Assembly (NCBI RefSeq): GCF_028858725.1
Contig: NC_084763.1
Span: forward strand, 52,336,152 to 52,400,151
Length of the DNA: 64,000 nt
Reading direction: 5' to 3'
DNA from: Colius striatus
Lineage: Eukaryota; Chordata; Aves; Coliiformes; Coliidae
The notes below the pieces were generated by a model. The model was not told the origin of the DNA. It saw only the letters and a list, made by a program, of their open reading frames with translations, and searched no databases. Position 1 is the first letter of the stretch. The number at the start of each line of letters is the position of its first letter. The position numbers were made by a program, and so were the translations under genes. Shown in pieces: positions 39,101-54,100 of the stretch.

Positions 39101-42100
39101 AATGATCAGACAATACATTCTGGGCTCCCTGAGTGATGCCAATATGCAGCTCTGTCCAGAGGAGGGAGGTGGGGGCTGGGCCAGGAGAAGGAGAATGACA
39201 GCATGTAGTCCATAGGCCCACAGGGCTGCAATAATATTAAAAAAAACAGGAGGGGGAGGGAGGAGGCAGAGAATTGAAGACGTCAGCTGCCTCTACCACT
39301 AAAGCAGACAGGTTTAAAACCAACTCTCAGAGTTTGATACTATGCGAGCGAAAGCATTTTGTAAGGCTTCACACAGGTCAGGCAAATCAAGCCATAAATT
39401 TGACTATGTCTCTGTAAAATGAGGCTATAAGGAGGAAGGGATTGCCTAAAAGCATGAAGGAAAAGAAGGATGAGATTTCTGCCATGCGTATAGGCAAATA
39501 GGCTTCACATCACTGTCCTTCTAGGCTGTACAAAATCAACAGACAGGTGAAGAAAAAAGAGGGGCACAGAGACTTCTCTCTAGTATATGCTCCATAGAAG
39601 TGTCAAGAACAACTGTGATCATTTTGCTGTGAAATTGTAGAGAAGGCCATTTCCAACTGTCTCCCATAACTGCTGAGGATAAATCAGCCAAGAGACAGGA
39701 TAGGGCCCTTTTCCTGCCTTCCTCCTCCACACTGTGACCCCCAGGCTGAATAAGACAGCAGAAAATTCTCTCAGAAGAGGTCCTAAAGACAGACAGCACC
39801 TCTGAGACACAGTTCTTTCCCTCAGTCTAACTGAGACAGCACAGAACTGCAGAGACTCTGAAAATGGTAATGCTATAATCACACAGTCCATCACCAAGAA
39901 CGGATAGCATCCCTCTCTAAAGCACAGCTCGGAAATAAGGCTTTTACTGTGCTATAAATAAGCCCACAGAACTTACACACCGCAGCTCTAAGAATAGGAA
40001 ATTCCCAAGCTAAGGTACAGGAGAGAAAAATGGTTTTACTGCAGAGAACTTAATTTTAAATGTATACTTCAGAAGAGGAAATGCTAGAGAAGCACAATTT
40101 GTTTGATACAATGTAGGAGAAGAAAAATCAAATCAAATCAAAACATCATCTGATATGAAAAGCACTTCAACGGCAAATAACATTCAAATCTATAAACTGG
40201 GTAGCCAATTACTACACACTCAGCTCATTAATAGCTCCAGTCAGCACACAGAAGCAAAAGGCACTGGATTCTGTGCAAGTCTCTAATCTTCGTACAGACT
40301 TAGCAAGAAGATAGGACAAACTTAAGTGTGGCAATGTAATCAGGAATCTTCCAGAACTGAGTATTGAGGGTCTTTTACTTGGTCATTTCTAGAAAGAACA
40401 TCTCATCAAGAGATGCTGGTAACTCCAGCTAACAGATTGCACTGCAGAATGTTGCACGAAAGAGACAGTGTGTAGTTGCACAGCATTCCCAACAGCTGGT
40501 GAACCTTGCACACACTGGAAATCTCCTCATTAGTTAGCAATTGTTTAAGAAATTTGAAAAATTTTTACTAAATCATGTGGCCTTTTACATCCTGTGCTCA
40601 GATCAAGAGTGTAACTAACAACAAACAGCTTAAAATTTTGAGAGGGATGAGAAACAATTTGGGATTTTTACACTTAGTTCATTGAGACAGAAAATTAATG
40701 ATGGTAAAAGTGGTGAAGCCTTTATACTCCAGATTATTGTAAAATACCTGACTTAAGTCACTCATGTACAGACAGCTTGTACTTTATCCAAAACAGATGT
40801 GACTGGGATTTATGTGATACGTTGGCTCAGCAAAAATATTTGCACGTGAGTTAATATTCCACTTAATCTCAAGAGCCAAAGAAGACAAAAAACAACTTGA
40901 TTATAAGCAACTGTTTTCTCAGTCTTAGCATGAATTATAGCAGATTTCAGATGAAACAGTATCCAGCTTGATCGCACAAAAGAATGGGATGTTCCAAACC
41001 GTTTCTGCAGGGGCTGCTTGAGGATCCTGAGAAAACAACTGAGATCTTTAGAGAGACTTCACCTTTGGAAAGATAGCTTCCTTGCTAAATGGAAAACAAT
41101 CAATGTATTACTCACCTAGAAGAGCCTTTTCTTACCTTACTAAACTGCCCAATAATGTGTTTCATAATATTGGTAGGAGCATCATGCAGCAACGGTTCAA
41201 GTGCTGGAAGATATGTGCATTTCTGAAGGATGCTCTTCAAGGCTTTTTTAGTCTATTGAAATGCAAAACAAAATTTCTCTAGTAAGACATCAATGAAAAC
41301 AAAAAAGAATTCATGTTATATATCACTGAAGTCTGATCAAAAAAGCAAATGGATCGGAATTGTCAAGGAGTATCGTCTCAATAAAAACTATGATATCTAT
41401 CAGGTCACTTAATGAAGAATCAATTTTCTACTTCGAATGCTTAAACCTCAAAACCTACAGTGCATTGTATTCTTATTATGTTACCTACGGTCAAAGTAAT
41501 GGCAACTTTCCTCTGACTAAAATGGAAGCAGGAGTAGATCATTTAAGTAAATTGAAGTACTGTAATATAAGAAAGCTAAATCAAAACACATTTTAAAAGA
41601 ATGTATTTTAGAAGTGGCTTACTAGGACAGTCTGCTGGTTTGGGACAGCAAAGTGCACTACTGTCCAGGCAGAGAGGGAAAGAGAGTGATATCCTTGTAC
41701 ATCAGTGCTTAGTTTCTGAAAACAGACTCAATGTTGACTGCTACAAGCAGTAATTACATCCTTGGGTAGGGTTATAGTTACAGATAATTTGGACTTGACA
41801 TTTCAGTTGCCATTGAAAATGACTATGCAAAAGTTCTTTTACAGATATGGAATGTCACACTTCAATGAAATGTACAGAACCATAGTAGAACATAGGAACC
41901 CATGCCCTCTCATATGACATTCCTCAGTTGGTTCACCTACTGTTGCTCAAAAACACACTTCACAAAACTGCAACTCTATTAATTCCCAAACAAGGAAGAC
42001 CCCTGAATGTTTTCAAGAGCAAGGCTTTGAGTATTTGTTACAGTTTTATTATAATAATAATGTAAGCAAGTATACTACAAGGACAATAATATTTTATACA

Positions 42101-45100
42101 TGAGCTTATACTTAAAAAAAAAGAGTAGGTAACTAGAAATTAGTCACTCACAATGAATTACAGTATTTATGTGTGTATACAACTGATCTAAATTGGGAAG
42201 AAAACGAGGAACTAGACTGCTGTGCCTGCATCATGTGATTTAGTATGCAGCATATGCACACCCATTAGAACCAGCCAGTCTTAATAAATGACACACAGTC
42301 TTTAGGCAGCCTACACCCACGACATCTGTGACTCAATGAACATTAATAAAAGCACATACCGCTTAGTAGTTTTTAAGCAGTTATACCTGTTGATTACAAT
42401 AAATATCTCTCTCATACTGCAGACACTACAAGTATACTTGCTTTCAGCTGAAGATCTTCTGAACTGTGTGTGTCCATATACAGAGAAAGCAGTGTGGGCA
42501 GCACATTTGCTACCGCGACAGCACGTGCATGAGCAGGAGTGTGTCTTCCGACCTGTCCCAAGGCCCAAGCAGCTGCTGCCTTGATATGATCTTCCTGTTC
42601 TTCTATCAAGCAGGCACACAATGGTGGTATTCCCTGTAGCATTAATCAAAAGCACAACCTTTACAAATCTATACCAGGGAAAAATGACTTGAAAATTACA
42701 CAGATTGTTACAAAATGTTTCTCTGTTTACACTCTTCCTCCAAAATAAGCTGTAAGAGAATGCATGCTACTGGTGTCATATTTATGCAACATCATGACAA
42801 GCAAGAATTTTTAATAAATCTTAATAAATCTAGTTAAACAAAGAGTGAAACAAATGTAATATTCCAAGTCAAAAGACAGTTTGAGCTAACACATAAATTT
42901 AAGAGATAAAAGGAATACATGACACAAATCAGGCTCTACTAAGAGTAAAGGTTTCAGTTTTGCCAGACTGAAAATATTTTGAGTGTTTATGAATCTATGA
43001 AAGCAGTTTGAGACCAGAAGGGCTCAATTATTGAGTCTTTGGGGGTTTTTTTATCCAAAGCACTAGATTTCAACTCATCAACTTCTTCTTAAGTCCAGTA
43101 GTTCATGTTTGAATCATTCAGTCTGTTCCAGAAAGGTTTCAACTTCTGAATTGAAGATATCAAGAGATGGAGAATACTTCACACTCATTCATCTGTTACT
43201 AAAGCTCTTCTGGTTCAGGGTCTATCTTTATCACTTCTCCATAGGACCATGGAGCTACTTAGTAGCTGGTATTTCATACCAGGATGCTTCAGTAGGAATC
43301 ACTTCATGCTACTTTGGAGAAAGAAAGGATACTAAACCACTAAATAGAAAAAACCTTTTTCTCCATGCCATGTCTTATTTTTCACTCTTTTCTGCATACT
43401 CTTCAGATGTTTTCAAGATCTGTTTCAAATAGAGACAACAGAACTATATGCACTAGTACTATGGATACATTAACTTTTTTTTCCCCAATAATGCCTTACT
43501 TCACATTCTTTAATATCACAAAGGAATTAATTATGGTGGGGGGTTTTTTGGGGGGTTAGCACTGCACTGCAGCAGACCACCATAATTAAGTGGTTGTAAA
43601 GTATGACTCCAAAAACCGTTTTTCAAAATTCATCCTTTCCAGGATACAGAACTGCAGAATGGAGCTATCACTCCATATCATGACATCCTAGATGTGTAAC
43701 TGCATTGTGGTTATGTCACAGTGCACTTCTTTCAAATGACGCCAGTTTACCAAGCCCTGTCCTCAGCACTGTGTAGCACTCCACAAGCTTAGTTTTCTTT
43801 GAAGCAATTTCTTTTTTAATGCATTTTGGGTTTATTTGGTTTTTTTTTCTTGATCATTCATTAAAATATTCAATTTCTGAAGTGTCTGCACGGATTCCTA
43901 CAAAATCTCTCACTGTACTCCCATTATGGCAGCAATCATTATCACTCTTCAAAAATTCCTCTCTTAGGTGCTTCCTCATTAACTTAATTCTGGAGTCATC
44001 CCACTTATCATAGAATGGTAGGGGTTGGAAGGGACCTTTAGAGATCATCTAGTCCGATTCCCCTTCAGAAGCAGGGTCACCTAGATCAGGTTGCATAGGA
44101 ACATGTCCAGGTGGGTCTTGAAGACCTCCAAGGACGGAGCTTCCACAACCCCTCTGGGCAGCCTGTGCCAGGGCTCCCTCACCTCAATAGTGAAATAGTT
44201 TTTTCTTATATTTAAGTGGAACTTTTTGTGTTCCCTCCTGACATCCACCCTTTAGATATTTATAAATGTTAATAAGATCTCCCCTCAATCTCCTCTTCTC
44301 CAGACTAAACAGCCCCAGTTCCCGCAGCCTTTCCTCATATGAAAGATGTTCCACTTAAAGTCAAGCATTCAACAGCAAGAACATATTTGCTTTGAGGTAG
44401 CCCTGAAAGTGGAGAGACAGGGACACATTCAGAGAACAAGGGTTTCAAGAGAGAGGGCAAGGAAAAAATGTCTATTTCTTTAGTTTTCAAACACAGAAGA
44501 GCATTTATGACTACTCCTATCTTCCCTGCATACTTATCAATGTTATGTTGTAGTAATTTCAATTTCTCAATTTGCATTCCTACTAGAAGATATTTCTACT
44601 CCTCCATTTTTATTGTTTCCACTCATACAGTGTATTGTAAATTACTGACACAGTGTGAAGATAGGCCAACAACGCTCAGTGAATTGACTTCTTTCCTCTT
44701 GCCACTAGTTAGCATTAGTCACATGAATATTATGTCAGGCACTAATTTCACCTATTGCAAATACTGCAAATTCTCTGCCTTCTCTATCATTGTGCAGCAG
44801 AATTTATTTCAACCTGAAAATGTATGGCTTATCTCATTTGAAAAGCCACTTGCACAACTGAATCCAACCACACTACGTTAGAAGCTGAAGTCTTTTCAAG
44901 ATGCCTGTTGCAAGACTACTCTTAGTAGTACCAGCAGAGCCATGCTAGTGACATGCACATCATTAAACGCTCTTGTTTCAAAAAGGAGTTTCATGTAGCG
45001 ATAAATATTCATTTTAAGAGGAAACAGACCATAGATACTCAACAGCTTATTTTCTGTACACATGCAATCGCAGCACCATACGAAAAACCATGTACTATAA

Positions 45101-48100
45101 TACAAATGCATGCTCACAAACAAATACAGGGCATTTTATAAAAGGTTCAACTTCATAAAGACACACTTTGACCAGGTTACCACATCATTTCAGCCGTCAC
45201 AAGTGGCAATATTAAGAGAAAGTGCATTTGTCGACAGCAATTATATAATTGTGTCACAAAGTACATTCTCTGCCTATGTTAATTTGTATCTCTTTTTTGG
45301 AATACCACTGAAGAATTATAGGAAGACAACAAAGAGATTACTAACCTTGGAGACAATCACTGCCATTGACAGGTTCTCCGAATGAGCTGCTACATAACCA
45401 AGCATCATGATGCCAGGCAGTCTGACAGTCCCTCTGCAGCTGCCAATACAATCAATCACAGCAGCAACTCCACCTGCATTTACTATAAGCTGTGAAAGCT
45501 GAAAAGATAAACAAAAGAGATTAGATATTGTGAAGTATCAGTAGCACAAGTACAACATTAGAGAAGTTTCTAAATGTGTTGCTCCTGATTTACAAAATAA
45601 AGCTGGAATGAGAATGATGTATCATACAGACTGTTGGGTACTAAGTACAGTATAAAGTTCTCAGGAATTATGCTATTTGGCTACTCTTGTTTCTGATTGA
45701 CTTCAGGGCATGCAAGACTCTGAATTCTTGATGCTGTACTGCAGAGAATTACATATTCTCAGCTCCCTTAGTGGACACAAAATAAATGTGCAAATGACAG
45801 CCTAATGCACAGATGCCTTTGGAGATGTAGCTACTGAGCCAGATACCCTTCCATATTAGTGCCCACTCATTCCCAAGCCAACATTTGTATGTTGTGTGCA
45901 GGGAGAGAGGGACAGGCTCACTCCTCTCACCTGCATTCTAGATAATTTCTGCGGCATAAAAGCCTTTGTGGATCCCTCTATTGAGGCGTGAAGCCAAAGG
46001 CAACTGTCACAGATGTGCAAAACCCACTTGGACTACACCATTCTGCTATGTTAAAGTACTCTGAGGAAGGTGTCCAGGGAACACACTGGATGGGCAATGC
46101 AGTTCGCTCTGCAATGCCAAACTATATAGCCTTGTTTATAAATGAGAATTAAGCTATGCAATATGTTTCTCTCCAAAAGGTGTGGTTTGTCACATCCCTT
46201 GAGGGACAGTAATAAAGTATGTATGAAATCAACAAAGCACAGAAATTACAATCATTTCATCTTGTGACTATTTGCTTCTGTCTTGTTAGATAGATCCTAT
46301 TTTTCTTCCAAAGATTCCAAAGCAAAAGAATCATGTTGTTAAAAGTCAAAATTAAATGAAAAAAACTGGGGCAATGTGAGTTTCAAGTCCAGTCGACTCC
46401 TATACATATGAAATCTACCTTTGCTTTAAAGTCTTTAAGAGGGGATTGATTTATTCACAAAACAACTAGATGCAATTTCAATTTATTTAGAACAAACCGT
46501 TCACACAACTGTCAACTACAGCCAGCAACAACTGAGTCCTACATCTGGGCACAGTCACAGGCATTTGGATGCAGAGAGCTCCTGCACAGACACACTTTCC
46601 AGTGCTGTGACCCTCGAGCCTTGCTGTTAAGTGTCCCAGATCCTAACTTCACATGAATTTTACTGTATATGGAGACGAGATGAGGTCCAAAAGCCACAAC
46701 ACTCACGTGACTGATGAAGCCAGCTCCTCTACAAGTATCATCTGGCAGTCTATCTCTGCTGCAACATGTGTTACTTGAAAAATGTTGCTCAGAGATGGAC
46801 AGAGATCACTTTCCCTCTGAAGCTGAATGTGGTTAGTGCCTTCCCACTGGAAGTCACCAAGATAAGTCCTACAGCTTCCTTTGGAGAGCTGCTAGAATTG
46901 CCAGTTCCCTATGCACGGAGGATCCTGTGACAACAGTTCTGACTTTACCTGTGGTCTTGTGAGTTTGGGCTCTGGTTTCCAACTCTGGTGCTCCCCCCTT
47001 TGATAATGATAATTTTTTTCCCCTTTTTTAAGAAAGTGAAGTTTCACTGCTCATGAGGTGCAGAGAGAAAGCAGGAAACATGACACAACTACAACCTTTA
47101 ATCACCAGCAGCTTAGAGCCTAGCAGGCTGAAGAAACAGCACAATAGTCATGTTTCAAAGATTCTCAATTGTTAAGCTAGCATCATGATTTTGAAATGAC
47201 CACACTCAGTGTGTTCCACAAACATATTGCTTGTATTTTATTCCAGAGTCAAATTTAGAGGCTTTTAAATAACTCTATGATCTGACAGACTAACATAGTT
47301 AACAATTATTTGGTTTTCCTATTTACTTTGTATTGACTTAGCCAAACATCCCCATCTTCCTGTATCAATTATTGGCAAAAACTTTGCAAATACCAAGACT
47401 CAAGTTACAAATTCAGCTAATAAAAGAAACTACCATCAGTTTAATGACAAATAAGAGAATTTTTGACCTCATTATCATTGGAAAAATGATAATAAAAATG
47501 AGATCCCAGCACCCAGATGCTGTGTTTATAAAAGACACACAGCATCTATTATTCTTACAGGACGATCTTGTCATTTATTAGCTGGCATCACGACTTCTGT
47601 AAGGCTTTTCTCATGATATTTTTAATATCTAGGACTGATATTATTGCCAGCCTAAAACTCCCACTCTGTGCAGATATCTTATGGAACGAAGTAGCTAGGT
47701 ATACGTTATATGATTCCCAGTTTCCTAACCAAATTCATATTCAATACACATCTCCTCACATCAGCAAGCATTTCCATATTTTCCCAATGAAGGTGCCGAG
47801 CGGCTATTTGCCCTCCCTTTCCAAAAGCAAATGACAGAATAATCCTGTATTTTATTTAAAGTGCAAAAATCTAACAATATGACCTTGCATTTGCATTCTC
47901 AAGGCTTTACCTCAGGCGTGTGCTTTGCTATCTCTCTAATTAAAGTTGCGCCATTTTTCTTGACATATTCATCTGAGTCCTTTAGGCATGTCAGCATAGC
48001 TGGGAAAATCTCTGCTTCAACCACCAGCTCTGCAAGATCCACCGAATGCTTTGCTATTTGGCTTAGAGCTGAAAGCACCTGACGCTAGGAAATAAAAATT

Positions 48101-51100
48101 GTTATCAAATCAATAGTATACAAACATCCCACAACACACACTCCTCCTGCACACAAAAATCTATTGCATCGAGGAAAACAAAGTAGGATAGGGAAAACAA
48201 TCACAGCTATTTTACAATTCACTGAGTCAATTCATGCACGAGTATAATGGCAAAGAACATTCACTGGTTCCTGAATAAAAGTTTCTCCCTTGTTTTATCC
48301 CATTCGAGCTTGTTGTATATTAAAAAAGAAAACAGATATATACCATTTAAAACTGTAATCTAAAATGTAGTGAAATCTACAGAAAGTATCTTTACTTGCA
48401 CAAGTTTCATCTTTTGGACCCTATATTTAAGAAAATTCGTTTGAAGTGGTATTTTTATGTTGTCTTCTGTTTCTGTTTGATTAAGACAGAAAAATTATAC
48501 TAAGCAACAATTCATTAAGAAAATTTGTTTTGTCAATTAAACTCTAGTGATTAAACCTTCAACAACAGCTATTCACATCATATCACACATTCTAAAATAC
48601 AATAATACATTTAATATTAACTGGTTTATATCTTAAGTATGCAAAACCTTTTTTGTAACTGAATTGCACAATTTTTTTCTGTTAAATTATCTGTTGCATT
48701 CTCCATATACCATATAACTAAAAAAGAACTCACAAAAAAACCCATACTATTCACTTTAAAGATTAGTTCAGCTGTTTCTCATAGAGCAGTAGTTTTTATC
48801 CAGTAGCTAAATCTGTCCATATGCTCAGAACATTTTGTCACTAACTATGTAGTTACATTTTTCTAATGCCCGAAACAAGAGTTTCCTAGATAAATATGCA
48901 CATCACCGTCTTTGATTCAATATCAAGCCATGACTGGTATAACAGAGATTTCTAAAAATAATTGTTAAATGTACCTTCAGTTTAGCATCAGGGTTCAGGA
49001 TCATCTGAGCTAAGTGAGCAATAGCTCCTGCATCCACTACTGTCTGTGCTAACTCTGGAGAATGCTTTGAAATATCACTGAGAGTTGAGGCAGCAATCCT
49101 TTTCAAAGCAATTTCTGGCTCCTGGATACAGAGCACTAGAAGAGGAACAGCGCCTGCATCCACCACAGCTTGTGACAGTTCTGTAGGTCCAAGGAAAGTA
49201 ATTAAGTGAGTATGGGTGACTGACCCTTGTGCAAGCCATTTTTCACCCTGACAGATACAGCAAAGGAAAAAGGGGAGGGTGTAGTTCACTGTCTCGACAT
49301 CTGCATTTCAAATCAGCCCTCCTGGTTTCATAAACCGTGTGGACCAATCCACAACTGAAAAGAATGCAGGTCAATAGATGGACCCCCATTTACATGCACA
49401 CATTTGAGGTAGATTAGGCTGAAATGGTTTGTTATTCTGTTTTCTTTTTCTTTTTTTAAAGTAAGCAGATGTCAGCTGTTTAAACCCTGGCTATTCTACA
49501 CTGATCAATAGGAAAGCATTTTATGCATGGCTAACAACAACACAGAAAGCCAAAGTACCAAAATTTTACCAACCACCTAATTAGAGTGCATTTTACCCTC
49601 TTTAAATGATAAGCAGATATTAGCATAGATCAAATGCCAAAACCAGAAATACAAAAAAAACTATACATAAAAGATTTCTCTTACATAAAAGATTGGGAAA
49701 ATAGAACTTGCTGATCAAAACTCTGCTTTGCTACCATACATAGGAAAAGACAGAATTTATATTTTAATGGCACAAAAATGTTATCATGCAGAATTAGACA
49801 AAAGAGAAATATCATCAGTGGGAAATGGTGTGTCTGAGATTAGCACAATATCCTTAACTAACTGCACCTTGAAAAAAAAATAAATCTGAGCATATGATTA
49901 GCTGACACAGACAAAAATTACACTATTAGAAATTCATTAGCTCTCTCCGAGTATGCAGCATTAATCACAGTCCTAAAAGAAGAATTATTGGATATCTGAA
50001 GCAAAATTTGTACTACAACCAATCTGTAATATTTTAAAATAGTGTTGAAAAAGTGGTAAAAATCATGGCAGATTCAATAATCTATTAGGTTCTTAGTTCA
50101 GTTTTGTTACACCTTATTATGCATATCCATTATTATCTTTAACATTTATCTTGACTTACAATACCATGGCAACATATGGCTGTTGTATTTCAAGACTCTA
50201 ACTTAGCTTTTGATTTATAGTCCATCCATAAAGAGATTTTCATACTAAGACAAATATAGCATACTTCATTAAATATACATAGACTAATACAGTTTTTCAT
50301 GAAATCTGTAAGTCATATCATCATTACATTGCTAATATCCAAATAATGCTCCTGACCAGATTTGTTTTCAATTAGTGAGTTATGGTCACACACTCCCAAT
50401 ACATGTGATAAGTCAGATATTTACACTGTATGTTATTTTATGATACAGTATTAAAGAAAGTATAAATATAACCTCATGAAATTATAGCAAATAATGGAGT
50501 AAATTTTAAACTAATAAAACATTAATCCTTGAAGTTTCATTTTGCAAATAACTGGTTGACTGAAAATGTCCAAATACCCACAAATCATAAGATTTCAACA
50601 AAACCCAAATGCTCTATCTTCGGTTTTACAAACCTGAAATGAAATGCATCTGAAAATGAACCTGAAAACTAGCTAATCAATATAATTGGAATAAGCTACA
50701 TCCAGCTTTTCCTGGAAAAAATAAACCCAAACATACTTCATTTCTTCAAATGGTATTTTGCTGCTGTACACTGACCAAGTGGAATACATCATGAACTACT
50801 GACCAACAGTCCAGATGAATCCATCAAACTGCCTCATAAGCAACTTCAGAGCGACCAATTCTATTGCCTACAATCTTCCAGGAAATGCTAAGATCAGGAA
50901 AATCATGTCAAGAGAGACAGGATCCCAATAGAAGAATGGGTTTCTTTGATGTCTTATGAGCTGAAATCATGGAGTACAAGTAGGGAGAGAAAGATGCAAT
51001 TCTTCAAGGTAACTGCTATGCCTAAGCATGCAAAAATAACCATAAAAGGTATTTTAAAAGAGTAAACTAGATCTGATTCAATTTAGATCAGCTCTTGCTG

Positions 51101-54100
51101 TTAGAAGTCTGATATCCTTTAAATACTGACGGTTACTGTTGGTCATGGTTAATTAAACGGTTGTTCTTCCAGTGGTGTTTATAAGGTTCATGGTTAATAA
51201 CGTACCCCATGGAGGGCTTGACCATGTGTCAAAAGACAGAGAGCAGTAAACAGACTGTCAGAAAAACATGGAAGCTGAGGCAGGGATAAAAGAAAATATA
51301 GATATTCCCATCACATTCACCTACATTCCCCTGCAAACTCAGCCCAAAACTACAATCCTAAGTATTAATGATTCTATGATAACTGTAAATCTTTCTTCTC
51401 AAAAAGAGGCTGAATTAACTTAATTCAGATTATACACCAAAGGATCCATGAAACTTTGCCATTCCATTACAAAACACAGAGGCAAAAAAAAAGAAAAAAA
51501 AGAAAGCTGAGGAAGAGTTAAAGAAGAAAATGCAGCTATCAAGAAGATTCAAAAAACAAACAAACAAACAGATATTCAATAAAGACATTAAAAGAGCTGC
51601 AACAAATTACAGATAAGACAAGACCAGTAGCTGAAGAGGAAGAAGAAGGCAGCTAAAAACTAATTTATGGACTCATTTAATTCCACAGAAAGTTATGAAA
51701 ACCCTGGGCTTGGAACTTCAGTTTGGGGCACACCTCAAGGAACTTGTCCAACCACAAGATGATAAAGTAGGACTTTTCCCTGCATGAGTGAAACTGTGAA
51801 ATGTTACTCCATATATGCTCAGAGACAAGAGAACTAAGACTCAGAAGGCACCACAAATTACAGAACAATACAGAACAATATGAGGAAGATTTTAGCAAAT
51901 GGAGATACTGCAGCCATGAAGACAGACTAACACGGAGGTAGAAAAAGACTGGTAAAGATTTTGGAGCTTAAGATGCCACCAGTTTAACCAATAGTTGTAC
52001 TAGACTTGTATTGATTTTGTTAATACAAAAGTACTCATCAGGGACTAAGAAACTAATTCTGAGTAAATTGAGGCCTAGTCAAGATTTTGTGATCAGAAAG
52101 AGTAGAAAAGGAATGAAGAGGAGTCAATAAGATCCTGACTACATAGCCACTGAAATCAATAGGAAATCTTACAAGATTGATCTAAACCAGTTTAATGTGT
52201 TTAAAAAAAAATATCCATACTAACATTAACATGTTGGCAAAAATAGCATGGATAAGGAGAAAAGATGAAGGTGAGAATGCTGATGTTCAGTAAGTCCACA
52301 GAGAAGGAAAACCAGCTCTGAACAAATGCCATATTCACATCGTGAAGCAGGAGCAAAACATTCCCTGCTTGGAAGCAAATCCACGTTTCAGTTCAGAACA
52401 GAGCTCTCAAACACTCTCTGCTGTGGTGGCAGGTGTATTCACAGTAAATAACAGGTTTTGACCAGACAACTACCAGTACAGTATTTTTCCAAGAACTATG
52501 TGATCATAGAAAGGCCACATAGGAAAACCCTAACCTCTACAAGTAGTCCAAAGGCTGCACTTACAGGTTTATGCAGACCACTACAAACACAGTGCTAAAG
52601 ATTCCATTAGAACCAGCGGGAAAACCTTTCATCGGGAGAAGGATGGAGGTCATTAATTACAGGGCATGCTTAGGTCCTAGAATAAGACAAAGTTACTGCA
52701 AGACTCAGGTCACTGAAGAACTGAGCAATCTGGTCTAACCTTGTAGCTGACCCTGCTTTGAGCAGGAAGCTGGACTAGAAACCTCCTGAGGTCCCTTCCA
52801 AGCTGAGCATCCTATGATCCTAAGAGTACCACTGTATGACAGAAAATGCCTCCGCTCTCAGCAATGTGCTTGAGTACAAATAGTGTTGTTTCTTTCTGTT
52901 TGCCTACCAATTTACAGTATGCTGAAGCAGGTAAGAGACCATTAATAAATCACACCTTTTATGTAGGCAAAGCAAATGGAAAGGTAAGTTATTTGCATAT
53001 ATCAAACATAAGAAAGCTGCATTTTAAAAGTTACTGTATATGGTGTAAGTTAAAATTTACAAAATACTTTTCATGGACCCAGTGGTATTTTGCTGGCATT
53101 TGAAACACTTTTCAAACACAAGTAGGAGAAATAAAGAACAGCAAAATTAGAGCACACTGATCTGTATACTTTGGAGTAAGATCAGCATCTGAAATTCAGC
53201 TTAAAGGGACCTTCAAAACAGAGCAAAACTGCTAGAGCTGTTCTCAAAATTTAGAATATGACCTGGAAAGGTTTCTAGTGTCTTGAAATCTCGGGAGCTA
53301 TCTGTCTTGACCTAAAATCTCAAAGGTCTTCTAGTGACATCTGTTCACAGAACAACTGCATTTTAAGAGATGGTTGTATGAAGACAGTAGGGAACTTGCT
53401 AACCAGAGAATGCTTTCATCACAAGAAACAAACAAACAAACAAAGTTCTCTTGATGTCTCAAAATGATGGAAGTCTTCTTGTGGGATGGAATTTATGATT
53501 AAAAGCAGGGACTCTCCCATTGCAAACATTTACTGCCAAATGCTGAGAACCTTCACTTGCATTCAGGGAGACAAAGGTTCACATCCTGCCTAGAGAGATC
53601 AGGACTTTAATCTGTCTCCCACATACATCTCAGACATATGCCCTAATTAATGAAATTTTCTTGCTGGAGCAAATAAGCCTCCCTACCCTCTACTCCCCCA
53701 TCTTTTCAGAAGAGGAAAAAAAATCTTGTCTTAAGCTTGTCCCAATTTGGAACTGAAACAATGTTTGAAACTGAAAAACCTTTGATGCGTGGGGAAAACC
53801 ATTTCACACTCAACTCTATCTTTAGAGTTTAAGCTGCAATATGTGTCCACAGTGACAGAAAATCATAACTGCCACATTTTGTTAACACAAGCATGTGAGT
53901 CTAATCCAGAGTTTCTTGAACAGTAAACACCAGATGTTGACAAGAACAGGTCCATCTATCTTTGCATCCCATCTCCAACAATATCCTGTTGTAAAGGCAT
54001 GCTTGTAGGAGTGTAAGAAACAGCATGCACTGAGTGATCTTTCTTCAGTATAACTCCTCTACTTTCAGTCATCATTTTAGAGATTTCCTGTGACTGTGTT

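Noticed and set aside
44468..44881. A 137-codon plus-strand ORF inside SPAG6 intron 7
   Set aside because: Antisense to the gene, no domain, AT-rich intronic sequence.
49181..49289. Upstream extension of the open frame containing SPAG6 exon 5, with an ATG at its start
   Set aside because: It crosses a strong acceptor (TTGGACCTACAG) and has no similarity to SPAG6; it is intron.
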